A stretch of 64,000 nt of DNA from Diploscapter coronatus (Eukaryota; Nematoda; Chromadorea; Rhabditida; Rhabditidae). The notes under the pieces were generated by a model. It made no database searches. It was not told the origin of the DNA and saw only the letters and a list, made by a program, of their open reading frames with translations. Both the position numbers and the translations under genes were made by a program. The stretch is taken from contig OZ038423.1 of assembly GCA_964036155.1 (NCBI GenBank), positions 62,263,249-62,327,248 of the forward strand. The letters run 5' to 3'. Shown here piece by piece: positions 51,002 through 63,155 of the stretch; position 1 is the first letter of the stretch, and the number at the start of each line of letters is the position of its first letter.

Positions 51002-54000
51002 ATGTCAATTCAATGGTCCATTCTACAGTTATTGGCAGCTAGCGTTTTAGCACTATGTAAGATTCTTTGTCAACTTTGAAACTGCGATACGTTGATACAC
51101 GAGACGTGAAGAAAGCGTGAAAGAAGATGCATAATTTTAGCATCATCGATCCTGTTTTAGTCATGTTTTGTGATTTCCGGATAGCCATAAGTTTTTTTCA
51201 ATACTAATGATTCGATTTAGCCTCCCCTCCTTGCACACCTTTCTATGTTCGATGGCCGAGAGTCCGCTTAAATTTCAAATCAGTGTCCAGTGCGAGGCTG
51301 TCGCTTAGGGCGTGTCAGAGTGCATGCTCGATAGGGGAAGATCCAATTGAACGGGGTAAAATTGCCTAATCATAGATTTGTCATTTCACGTAAAAGTTTT
51401 CGTTAGAAAACAGTGAAGATCAGCTTTGATGAATAAAAAATACAAATTGAAAAACGATTTTCCGCAATCAATCCGATTTTTATGAAAATTAGCTTTGTTA
51501 TGACGAAAAGGGGTGATCTTGCTACATTAGATAAGAGCTTTCTTCAAATAGTGAGTTTCTAGGCCATTCCCTGGAATGTGCAGCAATCAACCATCATCCT
51601 TCCCCCGACGGTTTCTCCCATCATTGTGACGTCTTCCAGCCCCATCAATTGCAGAATGTCGACGGCTATGTTGAGGCTGATGATCGATATTCCTTCTACT
51701 GGAAGTATTGCTTGAATTGTGAGTATTTGATGTTTTCCTTGCCTAATTTTCCTTGAATTCCTATCTCAGCAACCCGAAAATGTGGTGGTGATTATGCATT
51801 CACGTACCTGTCGGATCGATATATGGATGGGAAGGAGATAAAAAGGATATCGAAGAAAAGTAGCCTGGAAGAATGTTTGACGGAATGCATCGAAGAAACT
51901 GCGTAAGAAATTTATAATGCTTTGATAGAATTTGTTCCAAATTCTTGTCTATCTATTCGTCAAATTATTGAAATTTATTTATGATGATCAGCTTTTAAAA
52001 TGACAGACAATAGCATCCAAAAATATGTTATGCAAATAAAATTATTTCAGATTTGCCTGTCGCTCAATATCCTTCAATCGCACCGATGGTGGATGTCACT
52101 TGTCTGACGAATCTCAGCTGACGAAGCCTCGCTCGATTCGACTCAACAACAACCCTAATTTCCGGATAGACTATTACGAGAATAACTGCTACAATCGTGA
52201 GCCATTTCATATACTAAAAAAATAATCCTGACAATGACAATAGACTGAAGCAAACTGTAAGCGAAAGAGTATGCATTCATACTTTCTATTATTCTTGTTA
52301 TCGAATGATAAATCTCTATTGCAAGTTTGAAAATAAGTCATTCTGACTACGGCTAAACTATCCTTTCTCTACACAAACTTTGAGAGAAATCTCCGCAAAA
52401 CCAATGGTTTTTTGTACAAAGGCTAATCTCCTATTGACTTACTTTGCGCAATTTTCCTCTGATCCCCTGCATTCTTAAACCCGCAATTCTTCGAGGATCA
52501 GTACCAATTTCTCCTGCTTCTATTCCCTTTGTTCCACGATTTCTACCCATTTTTGCTTCTTTCGATCTCTCTAATTTTCCTTTCATTTTCGATCTCTCAA
52601 CCTCCTTTCATTGCCCTCATTTTTATTACTTTCCAATGGGCCGACTCTAGCGAACCCACAATAACTGCATAACCCATTCTGCTTTTGACAAGAGATGCCG
52701 AACAGATGAAAAACGAGCAGAGGAATCGAAATGCAAAATGCAGATCAGGCGAATAAACAACCCATTATAATGCTATGCAACAGTCTGAGAAGACGCACAG
52801 TGGGAAGAATCCATCAAATTCAAGAGAATACCGACTTTTCTGAAATACAGTAAAGATCGATCATCTATGTAGATCTCATGACTGACATATTCGATATAAA
52901 AAATCTCTTTCTAAATTTTCTTTCCTCATACTATTTCATATCGTAAGCTTCAAGATTATGCAGCTAATTTAAAAAAAAAAAAGATACAAGAATTAATTTT
53001 CAAATTTCAGTGTCTGAAACATTCAAATTCGAGCAGCAATGCCTGGAAGATGGCGTGATTGTGAAAGTGAAGAGCAAATTCCCTTACACAGGAGCTTTCT
53101 ATGGAATCTACGATTTCTTCTCCTGTCGAATCGAACCGAAACAGCAGAAGGAATTCGAGTTGTTCTTTCCTTCACCGACTGCTTCAAAGAACTGCAGTGA
53201 GAGCATACGGTTCAAGGTAAATCTACGGTGCTTTGAATTTCTAACAACATTATTTTAATTTCAAATTCAGCTTGAAAAGGTAAGGTCGCTTACCTGGTTT
53301 TAGAAACTGAGACCTTCTTTCGAACATTTTTATTACTAATTGATAATTTTACTCTTAAAAGCGATTTACTCAAATGTTATGCACATTCCCTTTGCTTTTT
53401 GAATGAATCATCAAAGAGTTCTTTCTACAGCAAATGCATTCAATCTTCCATAGCTCGAGAACGAGAAGTGTACTTTTCGAGCCAAATTTATTTGAACTTT
53501 CCGAAGTTTGGTTTTTGATTCGTTTGAAAAATACTGGATTTCTGTAGTAAAAATAAGGCGCAGCTTGTAACGAAGACCGTGTATTTATTGACAGATTGCA
53601 AGCGACAGAAGAAAGGGAATAAAAATGGAAAGTGAAATGCCTGAAATAGAGAAACGGGACTTTTGATGATTCAATTATCGAATATTAAAGCTGAGATATA
53701 AAATATCGTGAATTTGGCTTGGTATAAACCACATTGAGACGGAATTCCAACCAGATTTATCTTTGACTCTTTCAGATTTTAGTTGATCTTCAATTGCTTC
53801 GAATTATACGATTTGGTAGATTTATCACAATTTTATATTTAGGGCGATGAGATGATCCTGGAAGTAGTCCTGTCGACAGATGGCATTGAGCCGTTGTATT
53901 TCATCACTCCCGATGATCTGACCTATCAGGCAAAATGCCCGATTATGGGGCAAATGAAGCAGCGACAGCTCGAGACTAATCAGATCCTGGCTGAAGATGC

Positions 54001-57000
54001 CAAGTAAGAAGATCCAATTTATTGAGAATGAAGTTTCTGTTTCCTTCACAACATCCCTTGTCAGTTTAGTTTGATAAGCGATTTCGTTAATCTTATTTCA
54101 ATCCGTTATCTGCAAGGAAAGAATTATTTGCTTAGCAGTCTAACTAATCATGATTTAGAAAGGAGATGGCAGCCTCAGCTCATGCTTTATTCTCCATGTT
54201 GGCGAAGGAGGATGTTCTGAAGGGTCATGGAGAACCGATCGAAACAACGACGAAGGCACTTCAGAAAGACACCTATCCACTGCCTCTGACCTCTACTCCG
54301 ATGCCAATTAGAAACTCAACGACAAGTTCATCCTCTTCGACCACGACCACGACAGCTCCGAAAAGGCACGAAGTTACAAGAAGCATAAACACCGTGAACA
54401 CAGTGCAGACACATCAGCAATCCAACCACAGTAATCCTCCACCAACTCCTGCATCCTCAGTCAAACCTAAAACAACCACAACTGAACTCAAACCACCGAT
54501 TTACGTGAAAATGTCGGATGAAGCGCTGCAGAATGCACACAGCACTAGCACGACTGTGAAATCGACCACAGCGAGTCAAACCGCGAGAAGTAGAACCACG
54601 ACAACAAGCAGTACCGTGAAACCTAGCAGCACCGCCACTACAACCTCAACCCAATCAACTACTACCCAGACTTCCTCAGTTCCTCCTCTCACGACCACTC
54701 AGAAAATTTCCGTTCCAACCTATCAGCCTTTCGTTCCCATTTCACAATCACAAGTTCTAACAACCAGCACGAGCAGCCCACGGTAATAATCATTTTGTTT
54801 TTCACGACTCAGAAAAGTCATGAACATTTTTAGGCCTACCGAAGTAGTGATGACTGAATCCACAACAAGGAGGATAGAAGAGAGCAGTACTTCAAGTCAA
54901 GTGACATCTGTAAGTGTTGAATTTGATATATGGGAATGTGGGTTGTCTTACTCCTTTGAAGATAAAAATTCCCTAAAATTACCTCCCAATATGATAAAAC
55001 TGATGCTAAAATTTGAAATACAATGAGAAACTTATCTAAAAATTTTAGACAACAACCCGAATAGTTCCTCCATCAACTACGCCACCAAATTTGAAGCCTT
55101 CATTTGGTCAAGCAATGCCTCCTTCACCAGCTCCTTCACGCAATGAAACAATACTAGAAAAGTTCCCAAGCGGGTAAGCAGAAAAATGTTCCACAAATTA
55201 ACGATTTTTGTATATTTTTACCCTCCTTGATCCAGTTATGCAGATAGACGTCCTTGAGCAATATCCCCATTCCCTCGTTTCTGCCTTTCTGCTGCAATTA
55301 TCCAATTTCCATGGTCAAACCCGAGTATCGTATCCTTTGTTCCTACTTCTCCCTTATCTCGTATTTACAATCGACGATAATTTATGTGGCAAATTGACAG
55401 TTAGGTTCTGATCACTCACTTAGAAGGATAGAGTAATTTTTCGTAATCCTGCAACTAATTGTGTAAATCTTACAAAACGATGCAAAGTATTACAATGGAA
55501 AATGCAATGACCGTACAATATCAACCATATTCCAGAGTTGTGAAGCCTCGTCAACCTGTGCAATTCGACATCTACCATAACGGTCATGCAGTCGAGGCTG
55601 TAGTCGTCGGCTCGAAAGTCACTCTCGCATTCACTCCACATTACGCCATTTCGCGTAAGAAATGATAACTACTTTTTGAGAAAATATATTACCTCCTGCA
55701 GTATTGATATCCAGAGAATATTATCTTGACAACGAAAAATTTATCCACTATTCCAATTAGGCCGTTTTTTCGAAGTGGTGTTGCCGAGAAGTCTTATCAT
55801 TTCCGAATAATCAAAGCATCGAGAAAGCTAAAAATGCTGAAGCATATTTTCGCATTTCCCTAATTATCAGTCTCACATTATATCAAGCGAAAGTTGCATT
55901 CCATAAAAGATATATTTTTCGATGCTAATTTGGCAAACTGATGTTAGAATACTCTCGTCATCAGAATTGACTGACAAGAATCATAATTGTACAAAAATCT
56001 TGTGTAGCATTCCTTTTAGATATTCAAGAAATTTGTTTCAAAAATCCAACACTTTAGCCGACTACATGTCCCTACAGAAGTGTCAAATCGAACCGGTAGA
56101 TCCCCGCTACGAGTGGGAGAGAGAGCCTGTCAGAATCATCGATGACGGATGCCCTTCTGATCTCGTCGGTTTGGCCTGTCCGCCCACTCATTCCGAGTAC
56201 GGTATCAAGGTAAGCATTTTAAAAAATATGATCAAAATAAAATGAACATTTCATTCCAATTCTTACATTTTCAAAAAATTCATTCGGATGCTAATTGTGA
56301 ACTTCTAAAAATTACATTCAATTTCATTTTTTTTTTTAGAAATTATCGAAAAAAAAAAATGACAGACTAACTAGGGATCATTAATTATTGCCAATTGTTT
56401 GTCATTGCCGACCTCCTTTTTCCTCTTTCAGGTGACAGTCGAGTCCTTCCGCTATCAAACAACCCCCCAAATCCAGTACAGCTGTCTCATTCGCATCTGC
56501 CCCTTCGCGCCATGTCCTACGGTATTCCATTCGAATTTATCATTGTCAAAAGCAACGAGAGAATAATTGCATTCAATCATTTTCTCAACTCCATCACTCA
56601 ATGCAACAAATCTGATCATGCTTCTTCGAGAAAGAGAAATTTGAAAACAAAAATGCTTACGTAGATAGAATCGAGCTTTCTGAATAGATCTAGAATTTTG
56701 ACAGGGATGCCTTATGCAACTTTTTCGAAATTATTATGAATCCTATAAAAAATATACTGAAAAATATCTGAAAACTGAAAATTATCCTACTTCCAGAACA
56801 TGTGCCATCCAGTGGATGGCTGCGCAACTCGTCGACTTCGAGATATCGCCACTGATGGACTTCCACTGACTAATCCAACTGCTAATTTCAGTAAGTCTAT
56901 CCTCATTTCATATTCCTTTTTCGCCTTGATTCGACTATGAAAAATCTCTCATTTTCACGCGTCAATAGATCTGTCTGCCATCTGCATTCATTCCTATTCC

Positions 57001-57454
57001 ATTTTCTTTCTGGCTTCCATTAGATACATACCACAAATGGAAATTGAATATGAATCAGATTGAATTTGTGACCGAGCTGTAACTAAAGAACTCAATGGAT
57101 TCTCCTATCTTTCAAAGATTCACGAAGAATGACTCATTCTGATAGTGACAACGAATCTGGAACCAGACAAGATTTCTTATCCCATTTCGGATCTATTCAA
57201 CCTTACCCAGAATGTATATTTCCGAAAGTTTGATCTGACAAATGCATATTCGTCTGTCAAAATATTCTACGTCTTTGTCTCTGAATTCACACAATTTTCA
57301 AGCTCTAGAGAAATGTCCAATCAATTCATCTAACTTTTCAGATGAGCAACAACTCCTTGCATTAGGAGGAGAGCACGTTGTCAAGCGACGCTTAGTCGTT
57401 GTTAACTCCGAAGACCAACTACGGTACTACGTCAGGACGGGCGATCTACCGTAA
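51002..57454 (+). CDS. Secreted PAN-PAN-ZP matrix protein with Thr-rich linker, LET-653-like
   Basis: 15 exons encode 810 aa: 51002-51056, 51221-51355, 51563-51718, 51770-51902, 52051-52196, 53011-53216, 53843-54003, 54159-54782, 54834-54909, 55049-55173, 55488-55654, 56058-56209, 56432-56521, 56797-56890, 57342-57454. A signal peptide (WSILQLLAASVLAL) is followed by two PAN/apple domains (20-115, 117-210). A ZP-N half with four Cys (C ... FFSC ... SKNC ... AKC) covers about 212-320, and a 260-residue Thr/Ser/Pro mucin-like linker follows (about 350-600). The ZP-C half (about 610-760) has paired Cys near LIRICPFAPC. A dibasic VVKRR lies near the end, and there is no transmembrane segment. ZP proteins polymerise in apical extracellular matrix and cuticle. 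Two PAN domains plus ZP without an anchor match C. elegans LET-653, needed for narrow tube lumens; NOAH-type proteins are the alternative. ATG 51002 lies 2 nt after a strong acceptor. AATAAA lies at 57858. Confidence 0.85.
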
Positions 57455-57857
57455 TCTCAACAAATTATGACACTTTCAATCTATTATTTATTGTTCCACT
57501 TTACATTGCGGTTCTTTCATGATTGATTGGCTTTCACTGTTATCCTTTACTCTTTATGAAATTTTGCAATACGCTTAACTTGACATCAACAAATAGGGTA
57601 TCTATCTATGAAAATAAGCATTCCAAAATCGCTTACAGTAATCTCAAGTGTGACTTCTTTCGGAACATTCCCTGTGTGTTATCCTCATTTGCTGTAAATA
57701 TCATATGAAGTGCCAAATTTTCGAATTTCGTGCAATTTTCATGTGTAATGGTTGAATAGTAAGCGATTTGGAAATTTGATCACTATTTTTTTTTCGAAAA
57801 TTCGCTATAGTTTCCAAGTTGTTCTAATAACTTCACATAATTTATGAAAATTTCTAA

Positions 57858-57863
57858 AATAAA
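57858..57863 (+). terminator. Polyadenylation signal AATAAA (PAN-ZP gene)
   Basis: Hexamer about 400 nt after the stop codon, on the coding strand. Confidence 0.45.
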
Positions 57864-59089
57864 CAATGCTATCTAGTAAAGTGGTTGTCCTCTGTTTGCA
57901 TGACGGTAAGCTGTGAGCCGTCTCAATTTCATTTTACTCTTCTGCCTTTGGAATTCGTCCGTCTTTGTCTGATTCCTTGCCTCTCTTGCTGTGTCTCTGC
58001 TGCTTCTTGGCTTCTTTAGTCCTCGTTTTTCACGCACTTATGTGAGTATATTGTATTCGTGCTTGCTGTTGGGCCGTAGCTGTGGGGGCAAACATACATC
58101 CTCTCCTCTCTCTCTCTGTGTCTGTCTGTCATCTCTGCCATCTCTCCAAATGGCATTCTTTCTCATCCATTTTCTGCCTTCTCAATTTGTCATTATCTCC
58201 TCTTCTCTCTAGCATTGCTACTATATCTTCCCTCTTCTCTAATTCTCTGTCATCTCTTTCTGCATCTCTGCACATTCTCCATTTCGTGTGCTCTCTACTG
58301 CCCTGTAATTTCATCCCTCGTATGCAAATGGGGTTGGCTTTGTTGCATTGTGAGGTTGAGATGGGCGGAGATAGTCAAAAATCGGAAAAGTTGGAGAGAA
58401 GCGGAGAGGGAAGAATGGAAGGAGGAGGCGAATTAGAGAGATTGCCGGTAGGAAGAAGGAAGAAAGGAGTGGAATGGAAGGGGGAAAGCGGACACATACA
58501 CACACACCAACTGGTGTCGTAATAACGTAATAAAGCAAGAAGATACACATAAAAAGTGGTGCAAATTGGTGCAATTCTGTTACAATTTCCATAAAATAAC
58601 AATACCCCTCTCCAAAATTCAAGTATGTGTGTGTGCATGATTCCGTGTTTCTGTTTCCACACTTGCGCACTGCACAATTTTCATTCGTACGTTGCTTGCT
58701 CCAACCCTTTCCCTCCTCTTCCATTTCCTTTCACTTTGTTTGCCTTTTTCTCTCTACTTCTCTCTTTGCACTGCTCTCCAGCCGACTCTATCTGTTTTTC
58801 TCGTTCTCTCTCATTTCAACCCACTATCTTCACGCATTTTTCCCGTCTCCCTGATCTCTAATTCCCATCCATTTTCTACATCTCTACGCCCTCTTCAATC
58901 AGTCGCTCTGTCATTTTTGGTCTTTTTCTTCCCTCCATACTCTCTCCATTTCTCCACCCTCTACTCCGTTTTCTCTTTCTTTTCTCTCGCTCTTTTCCCT
59001 CGCCCCGTATTTCTTTGTTTCTCTGCGTCTCTCGTCGTCTAACTTGCCTCTTATTTTTTCGCTCAGCTGACAGACTTGGCTGTGTGCCC

Positions 59090-59300
59090 TCAGAAAGAGT
59101 GGGCGTGGTTTGGCTTGGCGCCAAGTGGCGCAATGGAATAATGCTTGGCTGGCGTGGGGCGGGGCTTCGCAGAGGCAAAGAGCGAGGTGATTGGTGGGCG
59201 GGGCCTGAGACCGAGTGGACTTATGCTGGAGGCGGAGTCGATGCGACGAAATAGCGCGTGGAAAATATAGGGCGCAGAGAAGGTAGAAACAACCGGCTAG
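59090..59300 (+). promoter_or_regulatory. GC-rich promoter of H1-tail-like gene with E2F-like palindrome
   Basis: The island holds CTTGGCGCCAAG (59114-59125, a palindrome containing the E2F-type GGCGCC core), GC boxes GGGGCGGGGC (59156-59165) and GGGCGGGGCC (59196-59205), and an inverted CCAAT (ATTGG, 59191-59195). A CACCC-rich leader follows at 59328-59355. The combination is typical of S-phase or housekeeping promoters; use in this organism is inferred. Confidence 0.5.
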
Positions 59301-59414
59301 ACGTCTCTTGAGGGAGAACCGCAGGGACGCACCCCCACCCCTCAGTCTCCACCCAGACGCGTACATAGCGTACATTCACCCTTTCTAACCGCTCTCAAAT
59401 TCACTTAACTCAAC

Positions 59415-59724
59415 ATGGCAGCCGTCGCTAAGCGAGCCGTCAAGAAGACCAAGGTAGGTCAAATGTTTTCGGATTAGACGCAATGGTGTCTGCCGATGGC
59501 ATCGATCGATCGATCGCGACACTCATGTTGTTTATTGCAGGTCGCCAAGAAGCCCAAGGCACCCAAAGTCAAGAGGGTGAGTCTTATTGATTTTCGCCAA
59601 ACCTGATATGGGATTTTGATCGTTCAACTTTCAGGCCAAGAAGGCATCGCCCAAAAAGGGATCTCCCAAGAAGGCCAAGAAGACGAAAAAGAGCCCCAAG
59701 AAGGCCGCTGCCGCCAAGGCATAG
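59415..59724 (+). CDS. Small lysine-rich histone H1-tail-like protein with SPKK motifs
   Basis: Three exons, 59415-59453, 59541-59576 and 59635-59724, all in phase 0, encode 54 aa. Composition is almost wholly Lys, Ala, Pro and Ser, with SPKK at three places (SPKKGSPKKAKKTKKSPKK), the minor-groove-binding and CDK-phosphorylatable motif of linker-histone and sperm-histone tails. There is no winged-helix globular domain; the protein corresponds to an H1 C-terminal tail alone. Each intron falls between near-identical Lys-rich modules. Codons are GC-rich (AAG, GCC, CCC), unlike the AT-rich surroundings, which fits high expression. It may be a chromatin-compaction protein or a ribosomal/HMGN-like basic peptide; the start in CAACATGG has a good context and no upstream exon is seen. 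AATAAA at 60204 implies a polyadenylated, non-replication-type message. Confidence 0.7.
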
Positions 59725-60203
59725 TGAGTCCATCGACAGCTCCAATCAGCAGGAAATTCAAACCAAATATTTCAGAATCGTTTCACCTACCTCGTATCCA
59801 TGTAGCCACCTCGCTTTAATCACCTACCCCGTCCAACCAACCCCGCCCTCATCTTCCCAATCTTATCATCCACTCATCAATAATCAGTTCAATTGTCGAA
59901 TGCGCCCCTTTTCGGCCTGCCGTATTTCTGTCAATAGATCCAACTCGATGTTGCCAAGATTGTAAATATCCGATGGTCTCATCACCCCTCCCTCCCAATC
60001 CCTTTTTTGTATATTCGATGTTCTTCTAGGAAGGACGCCTTCATCCTCGTCTCACTTAATTATTCGATTGCAATTAGACTAATTATTTCCTCGTAATCTC
60101 ATCCAATGACCTATTGTATTTTATGGAAATGAAATCACAAAAATTTTCAATCCTCTCCTTTTGTGGCGAATCAGGGAATGCACAAGTCCAAACTTCGCTG
60201 TAA

Positions 60204-60209
60204 AATAAA
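60204..60209 (+). terminator. Polyadenylation signal AATAAA (H1-tail-like gene)
   Basis: Hexamer 480 nt after the stop codon on the coding strand. Confidence 0.4.
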
Positions 60210-60311
60210 TAATTAATGAAACTGTATTAATGGAAAATGTCGATTTGCCGCAAAAATAGCAAAAAATACACAGTAGAAACAGCAAAATCGAACAAATACG
60301 CATGCGGAGAA

Positions 60312-60422
60312 ATGGCAGACGAAGACGAGTGTTGTTTACGAAGACAATGCATGGGAAGTTCCACTCTTATCTTATTGATCTGTGTTCTTTTTGCTATTTA
60401 TTTGGCATTTTGGCTTAAATAA
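60312..60422 (+). CDS. Candidate 36-aa tail-anchored membrane microprotein
   Basis: From ATG 60312 the frame gives an acidic N-terminus (MADEDE), a Cys/Arg patch (CCLRRQCMG) and one hydrophobic segment (TLILLICVLFAIYLAFW) ending two residues before TAA. The same frame is open for 25 codons upstream to ATG 60237. The charge pattern is what a single-pass tail-anchored peptide would show, but there is no second exon or recognised family, and chance occurrence is quite possible. Confidence 0.3.
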   Translation: MADEDECCLRRQCMGSSTLILLICVLFAIYLAFWLK

Positions 60423-63149
60423 CTTTTATTTTGGAAGAAAGTGCATTCAAATCTCCAATTCTCCTATTCTAACCATCAATTTTCTTTCACAGAAAGAGAA
60501 ACTTCAATCATATTGCCTCTCTTTGGCTAAAAATAAACAATTTCCAGCGGAGAACTAACGTTTCGATGAAATTTCGACTGTGAATTATCAAATTTCGTAG
60601 AGGAGTATGAAAATTCTAAACGAAGTTTATAGCAATTTCGAGAAAAAGTTGATCTTCATTTGTTTCTCATTTGCATCTTCATATTTCTCGAGTTCTATGC
60701 AGTTCTGCATGAAAATTCAAACTTTGCCTGAATTGATGGGCGTTTCGAATAAAATCTGGCTGCCTTTTGTTGGCGCCAGCCGATTAGCCAACAGAAGACT
60801 GATTGAGAGATGGGCAATGCGGAGATTGTGAAGGAGATGGCCAGAGGCAGATATGCAATATGAAAGGCTGGCGGAGAAAGCGAGAAGAAATGCCGAGAGG
60901 GTTGGCAGAAATCACTGATTTTGTCTGATTATCAGAATTTGAATTATTTTTCAAGATCTCGTAGACGAATTTCGCACCCAACATCAGGATCGATCATCGA
61001 ATGATCAGATATTCAGCGATGTTTGCTGATAGAATATGGAAACCTCGAAACTCTTTCGAGAAAATTGTAGAACCAAGTAGAAATTACAGATTCAGTTGAT
61101 TATTCGTCCTGATAAAGTGCAATTTCTATCAGAGTCGATCAAATTCATCACTGCCCATCAATCTCGAGATAAGGTCCTAGTCGATGTCAATTTGAACATT
61201 CAATTCTGATAATGATCAGTTGAATATTCGATGAAAACGTTCCAAAAATCTCATCGAGAGTTTTACCAATATTCATCACAAGTTTCTATTGTTTCTCTAA
61301 AGTTCACGTTCATAAAATTTGAACTCTCTTGAATTTTTACAATGATCCCAGGTCTTCAAGCATCATCAGCCAAAACCATACCGTAATTGATTCGATCTAC
61401 CGAATTTTACGACTTTTCTGATGTCGTCCGAACGACAATTTCATTCATTCCCTTCTTCGTATGCATCTCCGAATATTAGTGATGGGCTAGCTTCTTCATC
61501 GCATGTCTCCATTTCTCTTTCTCTCCTCTTACACCCTTCTTCATTCTTTATTTTCATTTAAAATAGTATTTTCCCTATTCCCTAGCTCACTGATTTCTTC
61601 GTCTTTCTCGAAAAATGACTAGTTTGGCAATAATTTTACAGTTCCCCCCTCCGCCCAAGACGCATAGTCCACAAAAACGGGCAATTTCGGAGCGGTGAAA
61701 AATGAGACCGATCGATTTTTTCAGGGAGAAAAAAATTCACGGAATACTCGAGGACTAACTCCGACAAAATATCGAACAACAATTGAAAAATCATCTGAAA
61801 TGGAAATTTTAAAAATCAGTAAAGTTCGGCGTTCAGCACACAAGAAGGCAGAAGAGAATACATAAATATTCTTCTCTAGATCAAAAACCAAGAATTCGAT
61901 CATAATCGCATGAAAATACCCAATGAAAGCGTCTTCAATATTCGAATAGTTATAGATTGCGGTCGTCCGAATTTTTGTAATGTTTACCACGTGCATGAGT
62001 CGAGTAAATTCGCCAAAAATCAATTCGAGACGAAATTCTCATACAAGTTTACTGTGAAACGCTTAGAAGTGCTCTATTTTTGTGTAAAATAATTTTCATC
62101 CTTTACTTTTTTCATAACTTATCATAAATCTATTACATTCTAGTTTTTTCTGGATCTAACTCACGTGGTCAGATCGCAAAGGGGAGCGGGGAAAAAGGGG
62201 GAAAAGAATGTGTGCAGGTGGAAATTTTTTTTTTGCTATTTTGCACCTTGCACCAATTATTTGGGTTGTTTTTCTTTGCTGATGTGATTTTTCTTTTTCG
62301 AATTATCGATTATTTTGTTGTTATTTTGCGTAAAAGTATATTTCGAAAGGTCCCATGACAAGGGAGGGGGCAGTCTTATCGATTTTCTTCTCCCCTCCTC
62401 TTTCTACTCGCCACTCGTCGGCGCCTATTTCGCCCGAACCAAAGCTATCGATCGCGAAATAGTGAGGCGAACAGAAGAGACGCAGACAGACAGACACTGG
62501 CACAGAAAATAAAGACGTAGCTGCAGGAAAGAGAAGTAGAGGAAAAATGGGCAAGGGAAGGGAAGCGAAGGGAATAGGAAGGGAGAATGGGAAGGGACAA
62601 GACAGATCCGATACGACTGGAACTAGGGAAACTTGTGGAAATTGCATATATGAACTGGACAGAGTATGAAAACATTAGATACTATCGAACTCGTACAGTA
62701 ACTAGATAATCGATGCGAGATTTGATAATATCGAATCTGTTTTGCTGCACGTTACCCCATTATTATGAAGGCAACACATCTCAGTTATCAGAAGTTTGAT
62801 ATCATTCGGTATCGTTAGCTTAACGATCTCAGGAAAATCTAACATGTAAAATCAAATAATTTACCACTTCATTGTGTCAAATTGCGCAAAATCAATACAT
62901 ACAGTAATGGATTTGATATAATTATGTATTCACGATTCATTGTTAGACAAGGCAATGGTTTTCATACAGAGAATCGACCAGTTTTGCACGCGGGCATGGA
63001 AAATTACAGTAACTAACAATCACAGATATGAGAGGTGTTTGAATGTATGACGAAAATGCTCAATCAATTGAACGAAAATGAGATCGCTGCTAAACAGATG
63101 AGGCATTGATCTTACATTCTCGTTAATATTTATGGAATTGTTTCTAAAT

Positions 63150-63155
63150 TTTATT
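63150..63155 (-). terminator. Polyadenylation signal AATAAA (mucin-like gene)
   Basis: Reads AATAAA on the - strand 27 nt after the TAA at 63182, a good distance for cleavage shortly afterwards. Confidence 0.5.

Larger units (their letters stand above)
57455..59414. other. Spacer between PAN-ZP gene and H1-tail-like gene
   Basis: Contains AATAAA at 57858-57863, then alternating strand-skewed blocks: pyrimidine-rich 57.95-58.33 kb, purine-rich 58.36-58.49 kb, pyrimidine-rich 58.69-59.05 kb, then a GC-rich promoter-like block 59.09-59.30 kb. Open frames in the skewed blocks look non-coding. Confidence 0.55.

Noticed and set aside
58082..59375. Several overlapping frames of 100-154 codons on both strands
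   Set aside because: They arise from alternating homopurine and homopyrimidine blocks and overlap each other and the H1-tail promoter.
62548..62668. 40-codon frame MGKGREAKGIGREN...
   Set aside because: Product of a GGGAAGG purine run; ends quickly and shows no conserved feature.
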